A DNA stretch of 64,000 nt from Cypionkella sinensis (GCF_042646385.1 NZ_JBHRTO010000002.1:248001-312000), one strand, 5' to 3'. Numbered from the stretch's first letter, positions 7,654-16,517 are shown. The notes: generated by a model from the letters alone, not told the origin. Numbers and translations: made by a program.

Positions 7654-8649
7654 CTAGTCGGGTTGGCCGACCAGTGCCTTGGCGAAATCTTCGGGATCGA
7701 AGGGCGCAAGATCGTCGATCTGCTCGCCCACGCCGATGGCATGGATCGGCAGGCCGAACTTATCGGCCAAAGCCACCAGCACGCCGCCCTTGGCGGTGCC
7801 GTCGAGTTTCGTCATCACAAGGCCAGACACATCGGCGATCTTGCGGAAGATCTCGACCTGCGCGAGGGCGTTCTGCCCGGTGGTGGCATCCAGCACCAAC
7901 AGGGTGTTGTGCGGGGCTGTCGAGTCTTTCTTGCGGATGACGCGGACGATTTTGGAGAGTTCCTCCATCAGATCCTGACGGTTTTGCAAACGGCCTGCGG
8001 TGTCGATCAGCAGAAGGTCGGCACCGTCGGCCTGAGCACGGGTCAGCGCATCAAAGGCGAGGCTGGCCGGGTCAGAGCCTTCGGGGGCAGTCAGCACCGG
8101 CACACCGGCGCGGGTGCCCCAGACCTGCAACTGTTCCACCGCCGCCGCGCGAAAGGTGTCGCCTGCGGCAATCACTACGGATTTCCCGGCAGCTTTGAAC
8201 TGCGAGGCGAGTTTGCCGATCGTGGTAGTCTTGCCCGAACCGTTCACCCCCACCACCAGCACAACCTGCGGCTTTTGCGGATAAAGCGGCAAGGGGCGCG
8301 CCACGGGTTCCATGATGCGGGCGATTTCGGCCGCAAGCGCCGCGCGCAACTCGCTGGTCGAGATGCGCTTGCCAAAGCGGCCCTCGGCGATATTGGCGGT
8401 GACGCGGGTGGCAGTCTCGACGCCCATGTCGGCTGTGATCAGCAGCTCCTCAAGGCTTTCCAGCATCGCATCATCGACCAAGCGGCGCGGCTCATCGCTG
8501 CGGCCAATCAGGCGGGAGATCAGGCCGGGTTTCGCCTCGGGCTCTGGCGCGATGCTGGTTTCGGGCTCGGCCACCAAAGCCTCCAACCCCTCACCGATCT
8601 TGTCGGAGGAGCGGAACATCCGGTCTTTCAGCTTCTTGAAGAACGACAT
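7654..8649 (-). CDS. ftsY: Signal recognition particle receptor FtsY
   Basis: FtsY is the SRP receptor GTPase that docks ribosome-SRP complexes at the inner membrane. The 331-residue product has a short acidic/charged N-terminal region, an N domain (from about residue 45) and the NG GTPase domain. The latter contains GVNGSGKTTTIGKLA (G1), DTFRAAAVEQL, LLIDTAGR (G3) and VMTKLDGTAKGG (G4/G5). The start at 8649 (MSFFKKLKDRM) removes an implausible 11-residue extension. The short A domain is usual in alphaproteobacteria. It heads the ftsY-DMT-yciB operon. Confidence 0.96.
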   Translation of the reverse strand: MSFFKKLKDRMFRSSDKIGEGLEALVAEPETSIAPEPEAKPGLISRLIGRSDEPRRLVDDAMLESLEELLITADMGVETATRVTANIAEGRFGKRISTSELRAALAAEIARIMEPVARPLPLYPQKPQVVLVVGVNGSGKTTTIGKLASQFKAAGKSVVIAAGDTFRAAAVEQLQVWGTRAGVPVLTAPEGSDPASLAFDALTRAQADGADLLLIDTAGRLQNRQDLMEELSKIVRVIRKKDSTAPHNTLLVLDATTGQNALAQVEIFRKIADVSGLVMTKLDGTAKGGVLVALADKFGLPIHAIGVGEQIDDLAPFDPEDFAKALVGQPD

Positions 8650-8712
8650 GGGGCCTCGGGGTTGGAGTCGCGTTCCCTTCACCTAGTCAATTCGCGGCGG
8701 ATTTGAAAGGGT

Positions 8713-8895
8713 TCAGCCTTTGGGGTGCATCCAATAGACGCTGGCCCCCATCAGGATCAACGCCTGGCCCAGCCAGTAGGCGGGCCCAAGCATAAAACCT
8801 AGATGGCTGTCGAGATCGAGCGATCAGTCATAAACAGCCACCGCCAAGCTAGCGACGGAAGACTGCAAGGCCAACAGAGCAAACATGTTCAGCAT
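8713..8895 (-). pseudogene. Small membrane-protein gene interrupted by an in-frame TGA
   Basis: A 61-codon minus-strand frame starts at ATG 8895 (MLNMFALLALQSSVASLAV) and ends at 8713 (..YWMHPKG stop). It would encode two hydrophobic helices, separated by YD-stop-SLDLDSHLGF, with the only interruption a TGA at 8824-8826. A single base change from TGG would restore it. The conserved membrane-like pattern on both sides of the stop suggests a recently inactivated small membrane protein. It lies between ftsY and the AlkB-like gene, which otherwise have a 309-base gap. A sequencing error is possible. Confidence 0.45.
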
Positions 8896-8958
8896 GGTGT
8901 AGACCTTTGGCGCGTCATCGCTCTGGTGATCTGATCACGCTCTGCTATTTTGGCGCTC

Positions 8959-10002
8959 ATGCAAGCCGTAACCTCACGTCCTCTGCCGATGGCGCTGTTC
9001 GCGCTGGCCTCGCTGCTGCCCTTGGCGCTGTTTGGCGCAGGCGTGGTTTGCGGTGGTTGGTGGGCGGTGGCGGGGCTGGTCTATATGACCGGGTTTGCCG
9101 CTTGCCTTGATCAGATCAGCGGCTGGTTTCAGGGCGATGCAGCGGAGGGGGCCGAGTTTCCGGCCGCCGATGCACTGCTGGTTGCGGTGGCGCTGGGCGC
9201 GTTGGGGCTGATGCCGGTGGCGGTTTGGGCAGTAGCGGGTGCGTCTGGGCTTTCTGTTGGCGGGCAGCTGGCGGTGTTTGCAGGCACGGGGCTGTGGTTG
9301 GGTCAGGTTGCCAATCCGGCGGCGCATGAGTTGATCCACAGGCCAAGCCGGGGTTTGTTCCGGCTGGGGGCGCTGGTCTATTGCTGGCTGCTGTTTGGTC
9401 ATCACACCTCGGCGCACCGGCTGGTGCATCACCGCCATGCGGCCAGTGCGCAAGACCCGAACACGGCGCGCTCGGGTGAAGGGTATTATGCCTTTCTGCT
9501 CCGGGCCTGGGGCGGCAGTTTCAGGCGTGGTTGGGCGGCAGAGGATGCGTTGCGGGCAAAAGGCAAAACGGGGCTGCATCCCTATGCCATTTACATCGGC
9601 ATGGCGCTGGTCTGTCTGGGCCTTGGCTTTGCGATTGCCGGGGTTTGGGGAGCGCTGGTCTGGGGCGCGCTGGCGGTGCATGCGCAATGCCAGTTGATGC
9701 TGTCGGATTACGTACAGCATTACGGGCTGGTGCGGGCGGTGCGCGCCGATGGTCGGCTGGAGCCGGTGTCGGTCCGGCACAGTTGGAACGCGCCGCATTG
9801 GTTCTCATCGGCGTTCATGCTGAATGCGCCGCGCCATTCCGATCACCATGCGCATCCGGCGCGGCCCTACCCTGCCCTGAGCCTGCCTGGGCGGGAAGAG
9901 GCGCCGATGCTGCCTTGGCCGCTGCCGGCCGCCTGCATGATCGCTTTGTGCCCGCCGTTGTGGAAGCGCGCGATCCGTCCGCATCTGAAGCCCTGGCTTT
10001 AG
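8959..10002 (+). CDS. AlkB-family membrane di-iron alkane monooxygenase/hydroxylase
   Basis: The 347-residue protein has the integral-membrane fatty-acid desaturase/hydroxylase fold. His box 1 is AAHELIHR (about residues 121-128), box 2 is the His-rich GHHTSAHRLVHHRH (147-160) and box 3 is NAPRHSDHHAHP (289-300). DYVQHYGL (250-257) matches the NYxEHYGL motif typical of AlkB. Such enzymes hydroxylate terminal methyl groups of alkanes or related chains using rubredoxin. The usual length is about 400, so this is a short member of the branch found in Rhodobacterales. No rubredoxin or reductase gene is adjacent. The start could be the TTG at 8950, but ATG 8959 is preferred. Substrate is uncertain. 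Confidence 0.82.
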   Translation: MQAVTSRPLPMALFALASLLPLALFGAGVVCGGWWAVAGLVYMTGFAACLDQISGWFQGDAAEGAEFPAADALLVAVALGALGLMPVAVWAVAGASGLSVGGQLAVFAGTGLWLGQVANPAAHELIHRPSRGLFRLGALVYCWLLFGHHTSAHRLVHHRHAASAQDPNTARSGEGYYAFLLRAWGGSFRRGWAAEDALRAKGKTGLHPYAIYIGMALVCLGLGFAIAGVWGALVWGALAVHAQCQLMLSDYVQHYGLVRAVRADGRLEPVSVRHSWNAPHWFSSAFMLNAPRHSDHHAHPARPYPALSLPGREEAPMLPWPLPAACMIALCPPLWKRAIRPHLKPWL

Positions 10003-10070
10003 GCGAACACAAAGCTGTCACTGGCATTATGCGCCGCTGCGAGGCAGGATCAAACGACGGGGGATACCAG

Positions 10071-10493
10071 ATGCGCTACAGACTCAGCCTTGCCATGATG
10101 GCAATTGCAGCCCCGCTGTGGGCGGAAGAACCAGCACCGATTGCGCCGCCCACCACCCCTATGACGGGTGCCGCATTTGAGGCCTATGTTACTGGCAAAA
10201 CCCTGACCTATGCCAGCGGCGGGGCGGTCTATGGCACCGAGCAGTACAAGCCGGGGCGCAAAGTGGTCTGGGCCTTTACCGAGGATGAGTGTCGGGAAGG
10301 CTACTGGTATGAACAAGGCCCGCAAATCTGCTTTGTCTATGAAGACCCGAACGATCCACAATGCTGGCTGTTCTTCATGGCTGCAGGTGGCATGAAGGCC
10401 GAATTCATGGGCGCAGGCGGTGGCGCAGATTTGTCAGAGGTCGCGCAGTCGGCAGGCCCGATGAGTTGCATGGGACCACAGGTCGGCGTTTGA
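10071..10493 (+). CDS. Uncharacterised secreted protein
   Basis: The 140-residue product begins with a plausible signal peptide (MRYRLSLAMMAIAAPLWA, cleavage before EEPAP). The mature region contains GKTLTYASGGAVYGTEQYKPGRK, a pattern of small periplasmic beta-sheet proteins, and Cys residues in DECREGYW, PQICFVY, DPQCWLF and MSCMG. The four Cys residues could form two disulfides in the periplasm. The start ATG at 10071 follows GGGGGA with 6-base spacing; the much longer upstream frame overlaps the AlkB-like gene and is not credible. Function unknown. Confidence 0.7.
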   Translation: MRYRLSLAMMAIAAPLWAEEPAPIAPPTTPMTGAAFEAYVTGKTLTYASGGAVYGTEQYKPGRKVVWAFTEDECREGYWYEQGPQICFVYEDPNDPQCWLFFMAAGGMKAEFMGAGGGADLSEVAQSAGPMSCMGPQVGV

Positions 10494-10589
10494 TCTGAAC
10501 CTGGTGCCGCCTTGGGTGGCATCGAGCCACCACGCGGCGGCGCTGCCGGGGATAGAGCCTGTGATGGCAGGATTGCGCGGATGCGGTAT

Positions 10590-10673
10590 TTCATCTTGGT
10601 CTAAATACTCCCGCCGGAGGCTCCTTTGGCAGATGTCGGATGCCTCCGGCGGGAGTATTTAGACCAAGATGAA
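10590..10673. repeat. Perfect 32-bp inverted pair of GGAGTATTT elements
   Basis: The arm at 10590-10621 (TTCATCTTGGTC...GGAGGC) is the exact reverse complement of the arm at 10642-10673 across a 20-base spacer. It sits just beyond the xseA stop (10685, minus) and after the 10071 gene (plus), so RNA from either gene would form a very long hairpin. A second pair with almost the same arms but a different spacer is at 36980-37065. Confidence 0.9.
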
Positions 10674-10684
10674 GCCAGATCCTC

Positions 10685-12244
10685 TTAGAACAGGCTGCCT
10701 TGGGTGGGGCCGGTGGGTTTGGGCTTTTTGGCAGGACGCGCGCCAAGGGTCAGGCGGCCATCGGCGAATTCGATCTCCAGCGTTTGCGCCTTTTCTGCTG
10801 CGGCTTTGCTGGTGACGACATCGCCATCGCCGCGCACCACCGCGTAGCCGCGTTGCAGGGTTTCGGTGTAGCCCAATGTGGTGCGGGTGCGGTCCAGCGC
10901 CTCGAGCCGTTGCGCGAGGCTGCGCAGGCGATGGGTGGGGGCGGCTTGCAGGCGGGCATCGAGGGCGGCGAGTTTGGTGCGGCCGTCGGCGGTGTTGCGG
11001 CTGGCATCGGCGATCAGGCGCGTCAAGGCTGCGGGCAGGCGCGAGGCCCATTTGTCGAAGTTCGCGTGTTTGCGTTCGGCTACGCGCAGGGTGCGGTCGC
11101 TCAGGCGCAGATCGGCGGCGGCCAGCGCTTCACGGCGACGGGCGACGAGGGTCAACAGCGCTTCGGGGCGCAGGCGTGAGGCCACGGTGGCATAGGCGCC
11201 GCGTTTCTTCGCTGCCGCCATGCCCAGCGCACCGCCAAGGCGTTGGCCTGCGGTATCAAGCCTTTGGCGCGGTGTGGCGAGCAGGCTTTCCAGCCGGGGC
11301 AAGGCGCGCGCCAGATCGCGCAGGCGTTGGTCGCGGCGTTGCAGGGTTTGCGCAGCACCCCGCGATTGGCGGGCCGCAAGGTCGGCCAGCGTTGCCAGCA
11401 GGTCCAGCCGCACTGGCACCGCCAGTTCGGCGGCAGCGGTAGGGGTCGGCGCGCGCAGATCAGCGGCATAATCGATCAGCGTCGTGTCGGTTTCATGCCC
11501 CACAGCCGAGATCAGCGGGATCTGGCTGCTGGCTGCGGCACGGACGACGATTTCCTCGTTGAAGCCCCAGAGGTCTTCCAGAGAGCCTCCACCGCGCGCA
11601 ACGATGATCAGATCGGGGCGCGGGATTGCTCCGCCGGGTTGCAACGCGTTGAAACCCTTGATAGCGGCGCTGACTTCGGCAGCGCAGTTCTGGCCCTGCA
11701 CGGCGACGGGCCAGATCAGCACATGGCGCGGAAAGCGGTCGCGCAGGCGGTGCAGGATGTCGCGGATCACTGCACCCGAGGGCGACGTGACCACGCCAAT
11801 CACCTGCGGCAGATAGGGGATCGGCTTTTTGCGGGCGGGGTCGAACAGGCCCTCGGCCCCCAATGCTGCTTTGCGTTTTTCCACCATCGCCATCAGCGCG
11901 CCTGCGCCTGCGGGGGCGACATCATCGACGATCAGTTGATATTTCGACTGGCCGGGGAAGGTGGTCATCCGCCCGGTGGCGATCACCTCCATGCCTTCCT
12001 CGGGGCGGACCTGCATCTTGGCGACCTGGCCCTTCCACGACACAGCATCGAGGGAGGCGCGATCATCCTTCAGCGCGAAGTAGAGATGACCTGAGGCGGG
12101 GCGGCTGACCCGGCCCACCTCGCCACGCACGCGGACAAGGCCGAATTCGCCCTCGATGACCTTTTTCACCGCACCGGAGAGTTCCGAGACGGTGAATTCG
12201 GGCGAGTTGGAGGGCGCGGGGGTGTCTTCGAATAGATCGCTCAT
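10685..12244 (-). CDS. xseA: Exodeoxyribonuclease VII large subunit
   Basis: The large subunit of ExoVII, which degrades single-stranded DNA together with XseB. The 519-residue product has an N-terminal OB-fold (residues about 18-115: FTVSELSGAVKKVIEGEFG, VRGEVGR, GHLYFALKDD). The catalytic domain follows, with VITSPSGAVIRDI-type text (VVTSPSGAVIRDILHR), RPDLIIVARGGGSLEDLW, NEEIVVRAAASSQIPLISAVGHETD and DYAADLRAPTPTAAAE. A long Arg/Ala-rich coiled-coil and a short C-terminal beta segment end it. The length is usual or slightly long. It is followed by the inverted-pair element. xseB is not in the window. Confidence 0.96.
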   Translation of the reverse strand: MSDLFEDTPAPSNSPEFTVSELSGAVKKVIEGEFGLVRVRGEVGRVSRPASGHLYFALKDDRASLDAVSWKGQVAKMQVRPEEGMEVIATGRMTTFPGQSKYQLIVDDVAPAGAGALMAMVEKRKAALGAEGLFDPARKKPIPYLPQVIGVVTSPSGAVIRDILHRLRDRFPRHVLIWPVAVQGQNCAAEVSAAIKGFNALQPGGAIPRPDLIIVARGGGSLEDLWGFNEEIVVRAAASSQIPLISAVGHETDTTLIDYAADLRAPTPTAAAELAVPVRLDLLATLADLAARQSRGAAQTLQRRDQRLRDLARALPRLESLLATPRQRLDTAGQRLGGALGMAAAKKRGAYATVASRLRPEALLTLVARRREALAAADLRLSDRTLRVAERKHANFDKWASRLPAALTRLIADASRNTADGRTKLAALDARLQAAPTHRLRSLAQRLEALDRTRTTLGYTETLQRGYAVVRGDGDVVTSKAAAEKAQTLEIEFADGRLTLGARPAKKPKPTGPTQGSLF

Positions 12245-12297
12245 TCAAAAGGTTTGACATAAAAACTGATCCGCGAAAAGCGCTCGCAGATACCTCT

Positions 12298-12883
12298 TTA
12301 GCCATCGCCCGGCGGTTCAGCCCAATGGCGATCAAAGAAAATAAGGTAAGCAAACGCGATAACAAACAAAACAAAGCCTAATGTAGCTACGATACCTGAC
12401 TGCACCCATTGACCCATTATGCCCATCGTGAGACCCAGACCGCACGCGAGAAAGGCCCGTTTTTTTGCGTTGAACCTGCACGTGAGTCGGCCAAATTTCG
12501 TATGGTGGTGTAGCGGCAAACTCTTGTTGATACAGTTCCAGCGTGCGCTGATAGGCTGGCTCGTGGACGAAAGACGATAAGCTGGTATTGACCCGCCTTG
12601 CCGCACCACCCCACCAACGCTTGATCTCCGCGAACGCGATGGAGTTGGGTGTGTCGCGCGTTTGAATAAACGCGATAAGGGGAGAAGGCATGAGTGGGCC
12701 TTCGGCAATGTGGTGCAGATATCGAAACCTTCTGTATTCTAGCATCAATAAGATGCACTTGTCTGGGTCGAGTTCGAATGTTCTGCGTAGACTCTTGGAA
12801 ACTGCCCGCTCAAGGGTCATGTCGGCGGTGGCAAGGGCGCTTCGTGCAGCCTTGATGTCCTGCCACAGTTTATCGTTGCGCAT
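12298..12883 (-). pseudogene. Membrane-anchored protein gene split by a frameshift at an A7 run
   Basis: Two minus-strand frames overlap. The first begins at ATG 12883 (MRNDKLWQDIK) and runs as a soluble, charged protein to ..HVQVQRKK. The second supplies KKRAFLACGLGLTMG, a two-helix hydrophobic region and ..FFDRHWAEPPGDG, stopping at 12298. The switch point is a run of seven A (coding strand) near 12458-12464; deleting one A joins the halves into one protein of about 194 residues. GAGG lies 5 bases before the ATG. The product is not recognised. The region is visibly less GC-rich than its neighbours. The cause could be a real mutation, slippage-based switching or a sequencing error. Confidence 0.55.
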
Positions 12884-12967
12884 TGCCACCTCGCACGTCG
12901 CAGCACTTGTTCAATCGTCATCACCATCCTATGAAGCCTGCATCCACAAGCCAAGCAGGAGCGCGCC

Positions 12968-14230
12968 ATGAACATCCTTATTCTCGGCTCGGGCGGGCGC
13001 GAACATGCTTTGGCTTGGGCGGTGAAGCAGAACCCCAAGACGGATCGGCTGATCGTCGCCCCCGGCAATGCGGGGATCGCGCAACTGGCGGAATGTGCAG
13101 CGTTTGACATTCTGGACAGCGCGGCAGTTGTGGCGTTTTGCGAGGCCAATGCGATTGATTTCGTGATCGTCGGGCCAGAGGCGCCGCTCGCCGCCGGGGT
13201 GGCGGATGCGACGCGTGCGGCAGGTTTCCTGACCTTTGGGCCAAGCGCGCAGGCGGCGCGGTTAGAGGCATCGAAGGCCTTCACCAAGGAAATCTGCGAC
13301 GCTTGTGGTGCGCCGACGGCGGCTTATGCGCGCTTTACCGAAGCCGCTGCGGCAAAGGACTACATCCGCGCGCAAGGTGCGCCCATTGTCGTCAAGGCCG
13401 ATGGATTGGCCGCAGGCAAGGGCGTGATAGTGGCCATGACCGAGGCCGAGGCTTTGGCTGCCATCGACGACATGTTCGGCGGTGAATTTGGCGCGGCTGG
13501 CGCGGAAGTGGTGATCGAGGAGTTCATGACCGGCGAGGAGGCCAGTTTCTTCATCCTGACTGACGGCGTTCATGCCTTGCCGATCGGCACGGCGCAAGAT
13601 CACAAGCGGGTGGGGGATGGCGATACCGGGCCGAACACCGGCGGCATGGGCGCATACTCGCCTGCCCCGGTGCTGACCGATGCGATTGCCCAGCGCGCGA
13701 TGAATGAGATCGTCTTGCCGACGATTGCCGAGATGGCGCGGCGCGGCGCGCCCTATCAGGGGGTGCTTTACGCCGGCCTGATGATCAAGAACGGTCAGGG
13801 GCGGCTGGTGGAATACAACGCTCGCTTTGGTGACCCGGAAACGCAGGTGCTGATGATGCGGCTGGGGGCGCAGGCGCTGGATCTGCTGCTGGCCTGTGCC
13901 GAGGGGCGCTTGGACAAAGCGCAGGTGAATTGGGCGGATGATCACGCGATTACCGTGGTGATGGCCGCCAAAGGCTATCCGGGGGCTTATCAAAAGGGCT
14001 CGGTCATCGAAGGGCTGGAGCGGATGCCCGAGGACAGCCGTCATATGACGTTCCATGCGGGCACCGCGACAAAAGACGGGCAGATCGTTGCCAACGGTGG
14101 CCGGGTGCTGAACATCACCGCGCGCGGCGATACTCTGGCCGATGCTCGCAACCGCGCCTATGCGATGATTGATCTTTTGCATTGGCCCGAAGGCTTCTGC
14201 CGCTCTGACATCGGCTGGCGCGCGCTGTAA
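12968..14230 (+). CDS. purD: Phosphoribosylamine-glycine ligase
   Basis: PurD (GAR synthetase) joins glycine to phosphoribosylamine in purine synthesis. The 420-residue product has the N-domain start MNILILGSGGREHALAWA, FVIVGPEAPLAAGVAD and the ATP-grasp domain (VKADGLAAGKGVIVA, EEFMTGEEASFFILTDG, DHKRVGDGDTGPNTGGMGAYSP). It also has RLVEYNARFGDPETQ and a C-domain ending with GRVLNITARGDTLADARNRAY. Length and motifs are typical. It is monocistronic here, followed by two hairpins; purC is about 20 kb away on the same strand. Confidence 0.97.
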   Translation: MNILILGSGGREHALAWAVKQNPKTDRLIVAPGNAGIAQLAECAAFDILDSAAVVAFCEANAIDFVIVGPEAPLAAGVADATRAAGFLTFGPSAQAARLEASKAFTKEICDACGAPTAAYARFTEAAAAKDYIRAQGAPIVVKADGLAAGKGVIVAMTEAEALAAIDDMFGGEFGAAGAEVVIEEFMTGEEASFFILTDGVHALPIGTAQDHKRVGDGDTGPNTGGMGAYSPAPVLTDAIAQRAMNEIVLPTIAEMARRGAPYQGVLYAGLMIKNGQGRLVEYNARFGDPETQVLMMRLGAQALDLLLACAEGRLDKAQVNWADDHAITVVMAAKGYPGAYQKGSVIEGLERMPEDSRHMTFHAGTATKDGQIVANGGRVLNITARGDTLADARNRAYAMIDLLHWPEGFCRSDIGWRAL

Positions 14231-14276
14231 CCGAATTCTGCACCAGAATTCGGGCCGGAATTTATGCAAATTCCGG
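14231..14276 (+). terminator. Two tandem hairpins after purD
   Basis: CCGAATTCT/AGAATTCGG (14231-14253, loop GCACC) starts directly after the purD stop and is followed by CCGGAATTT/AAATTCCGG (14255-14276, loop ATGC). Both stems are perfect 9-mers and share the CGGAATT core. The second is followed by TTTG only. They probably end the purD transcript. Confidence 0.6.
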
Positions 14277-14449
14277 TTTGCTGCGCCGGATGTGATAAAT
14301 TCACACTAAATTGCACCGATTTGCATTTTCTGACATAGTGCCCCCGATTGATCTGCAATGGCCTGCCCGTTCTGGCATCCCGTCGCGCGACAGTTTTTGC
14401 GTATGAGTTGATACCCGGAATTGAGACAGCGTCATTGAAGGAACCCGGC

Positions 14450-16438
14450 TTGGCCGATCCCAGCATCACACGCGTGGCAACAGGCGGCATCGGCGCTGAT
14501 GCGATGACGGTGCGGCAGAGGTTTCTCGCAGGCGAATTGATCGCGACTGGCGCAATCCGCACCTATATCACCACACTGAACGGCGCATCCGGCGATGATA
14601 CCTTAACCGGCTGGCAGGGCCCATCAAACTGGGCAATCTTTTTCAACGCCGCGCCATCCGGTGAAACCCTGGCCATCCGCAGCGTGCTGGCAGGTGGGGA
14701 TGACAACGATACGTTGATCTCGGCAAAATACCCAACCGGCCTAAGTGCAGCCCAAGCCGCGGCCTATAGTCTTGCGGAAACGCTGTCGGGCGGGATGGGC
14801 GATGACAGCTACCAGTTGAACCACACCGATGCCCGCGTGATAGACGTGGCGAATGGCGGCACCGACCGCGTCTTTATCACCGCGACCTACCTGCTGCGGG
14901 CGGCGGCTTTGGGCATACAAAGCGTCAGCATGGTGCCGATGCAGAATGTGGAAACCCTGATCTTGCAGGGCAGCAGCAAATTCGACGTCACCGGATCGGA
15001 TCTTGCCAACACCATCACCGGCAATGCTGCGGCCAACCGCATCACGGGCGGGCTTGGTGCCGATACACTTTATGGCGGCGACGGCGCAGATAAACTCTAC
15101 GGCGACAGGGCTTCTGCCTCGACCCTTGGCAGCGATGATCGGCTCTATGGCGGCACGGGTGCGGACAGTCTGTGGGGCGAGGCCGGGAATGACTATCTCG
15201 ACTCGGGCGGTGATGCCGATTGGCTCTATGGTGGCACTGGCAACGATACCCTGAACGGCAATCTTGACGACGACCGCCTGTTTGGCGGAGTGGGCGACGA
15301 TTCCCTGATCGGGCTGAACGGGTTTGACACCCTAAGCGGCGAGGCAGGCAACGACCGGCTTTATGGCGGCAGCGATCGCGACAGCCTTGCGGGCGGCGAT
15401 GGGGACGATGCGCTGTATGGCGGAACCGAGGATGATACGCTCGACGGCGGTGGCGGCAACGATATGCTGGTGGGCGATGGCGGCGACGACCACCTTAGCG
15501 GCGGTGCAGGCAACGACATCTATCTGATCGACAGCGCTGCTGATCGGGTGATCGAACTGTCCGGCGAAGGCTATGACACCGTGCGTTCGTCGGTGATCGC
15601 GCTCAGCGGCGGCGACTACGCCGAAGTCGAGGTCTTGCAACTGCAAGGCACGCAGCACCTTGATCTGTCCGGCGGTGGTCAGGTGGTGCAGTTGATCGGC
15701 AACAGCGGCCAGAACACACTAACCTCGGGCGGCATGGACGGCGAAAGCCTCTATGGCGGCGCGGGCAACGACGTGCTGTTGGCGCTGACCGCCTTCACCC
15801 GGGTAGAGCTTTATGGCGGCACCGGCGATGATCGTTATTTCCTTTACGATCCAACACTTGATCACGTCCACGAAACGGCCAATCAGGGCTTTGACGTGGT
15901 CGAAACCGACAGCGTAACGCTCGATGCCAGCGCAGGCGCGGATTACGGCCAAAACATTGAAGTGCTGCGCCTGCTGGGCACCGCCGCGCTGGATCTGACC
16001 GGCGGCGGCACCGTGCAACGACTAGAGGGCAATGCGGGCACCAACCGTCTGACGGGCATGGCCAACGCCGAGTCAATCCTCGGCGGCGCGGGCAATGACA
16101 CGCTGGATGGTGGCGGCGGCAACGACACATTGGCAGGCGGCGCGGATTGCGACGAACTGCATGGCGGCGCAGGCGCGGATCGTTTCGTGTTCGATCTGAT
16201 CAGCGATGGCGGCATCGACTATCTGGACGATTTTGAGGCGGGCGACGTTCTGGATCTGCACGCCGCAGCGCTGGCCACAGGCCCCGGCGTGCCGCTGATC
16301 GGCGCGAGCATTGGCAGCTATAACGCGATGTCCGTGTGGCTCTACGCCTTCGATTTCAACGGCGACGGCACAACCGATCTGGCATTCTATTCACGCAACG
16401 CCATTGGGTTGACCGATTTGCTGGCCGGGTTCGGGTAA
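14450..16438 (+). CDS. RTX (hemolysin-type calcium-binding repeat) secreted protein
   Basis: From residue about 60 the protein is built of RTX nonapeptides GGxGxDxLx, for example GGTGNDTLNGN, GGAGNDTLDGGGGNDTLAGG and GGDGDDALYGGTEDDTLDGG. They come in several blocks separated by non-repeat beta segments (about residues 355-430 and 460-545). Each repeat binds calcium in a beta-roll. The C-terminus (DYLDDFEAGDVLDL ... LTDLLAGFG) resembles the type I secretion end region of serralysin-like proteins. There is no Sec signal peptide and no recognised enzymatic domain. The start is uncertain: TTG at 14450 with AAGGA 8 bases upstream gives 662 residues; a TTG at 14348 gives 696. No ABC exporter or MFP gene is nearby. 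Extracellular adhesion or matrix roles are inference. Confidence 0.8.
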   Translation: MADPSITRVATGGIGADAMTVRQRFLAGELIATGAIRTYITTLNGASGDDTLTGWQGPSNWAIFFNAAPSGETLAIRSVLAGGDDNDTLISAKYPTGLSAAQAAAYSLAETLSGGMGDDSYQLNHTDARVIDVANGGTDRVFITATYLLRAAALGIQSVSMVPMQNVETLILQGSSKFDVTGSDLANTITGNAAANRITGGLGADTLYGGDGADKLYGDRASASTLGSDDRLYGGTGADSLWGEAGNDYLDSGGDADWLYGGTGNDTLNGNLDDDRLFGGVGDDSLIGLNGFDTLSGEAGNDRLYGGSDRDSLAGGDGDDALYGGTEDDTLDGGGGNDMLVGDGGDDHLSGGAGNDIYLIDSAADRVIELSGEGYDTVRSSVIALSGGDYAEVEVLQLQGTQHLDLSGGGQVVQLIGNSGQNTLTSGGMDGESLYGGAGNDVLLALTAFTRVELYGGTGDDRYFLYDPTLDHVHETANQGFDVVETDSVTLDASAGADYGQNIEVLRLLGTAALDLTGGGTVQRLEGNAGTNRLTGMANAESILGGAGNDTLDGGGGNDTLAGGADCDELHGGAGADRFVFDLISDGGIDYLDDFEAGDVLDLHAAALATGPGVPLIGASIGSYNAMSVWLYAFDFNGDGTTDLAFYSRNAIGLTDLLAGFG

Positions 16439-16517
16439 GCCCCCTCATCGCTGGCCTTGCCCTCGCGGGCGCTTCTGTTATGAAGCCCGCGATTTGAATG
16501 GCAGGAAAAGGCGTATC

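Noticed and set aside
8824..8826. In-frame TGA read as selenocysteine
   Set aside because: The predicted peptide has no redox motif, no hairpin of SECIS type is evident just downstream, and Trp fits the surrounding sequence.
9531..10070. Long N-terminal extension of the 10071 gene
   Set aside because: It would overlap the AlkB-like gene, whose His boxes are intact, and a signal peptide with a good ribosome site begins at 10071.
15040..15540. Tandem repeats resembling a CRISPR or satellite array
   Set aside because: The repeats are degenerate 27-base units coding for RTX nonapeptides; there are no constant repeats with unique spacers.
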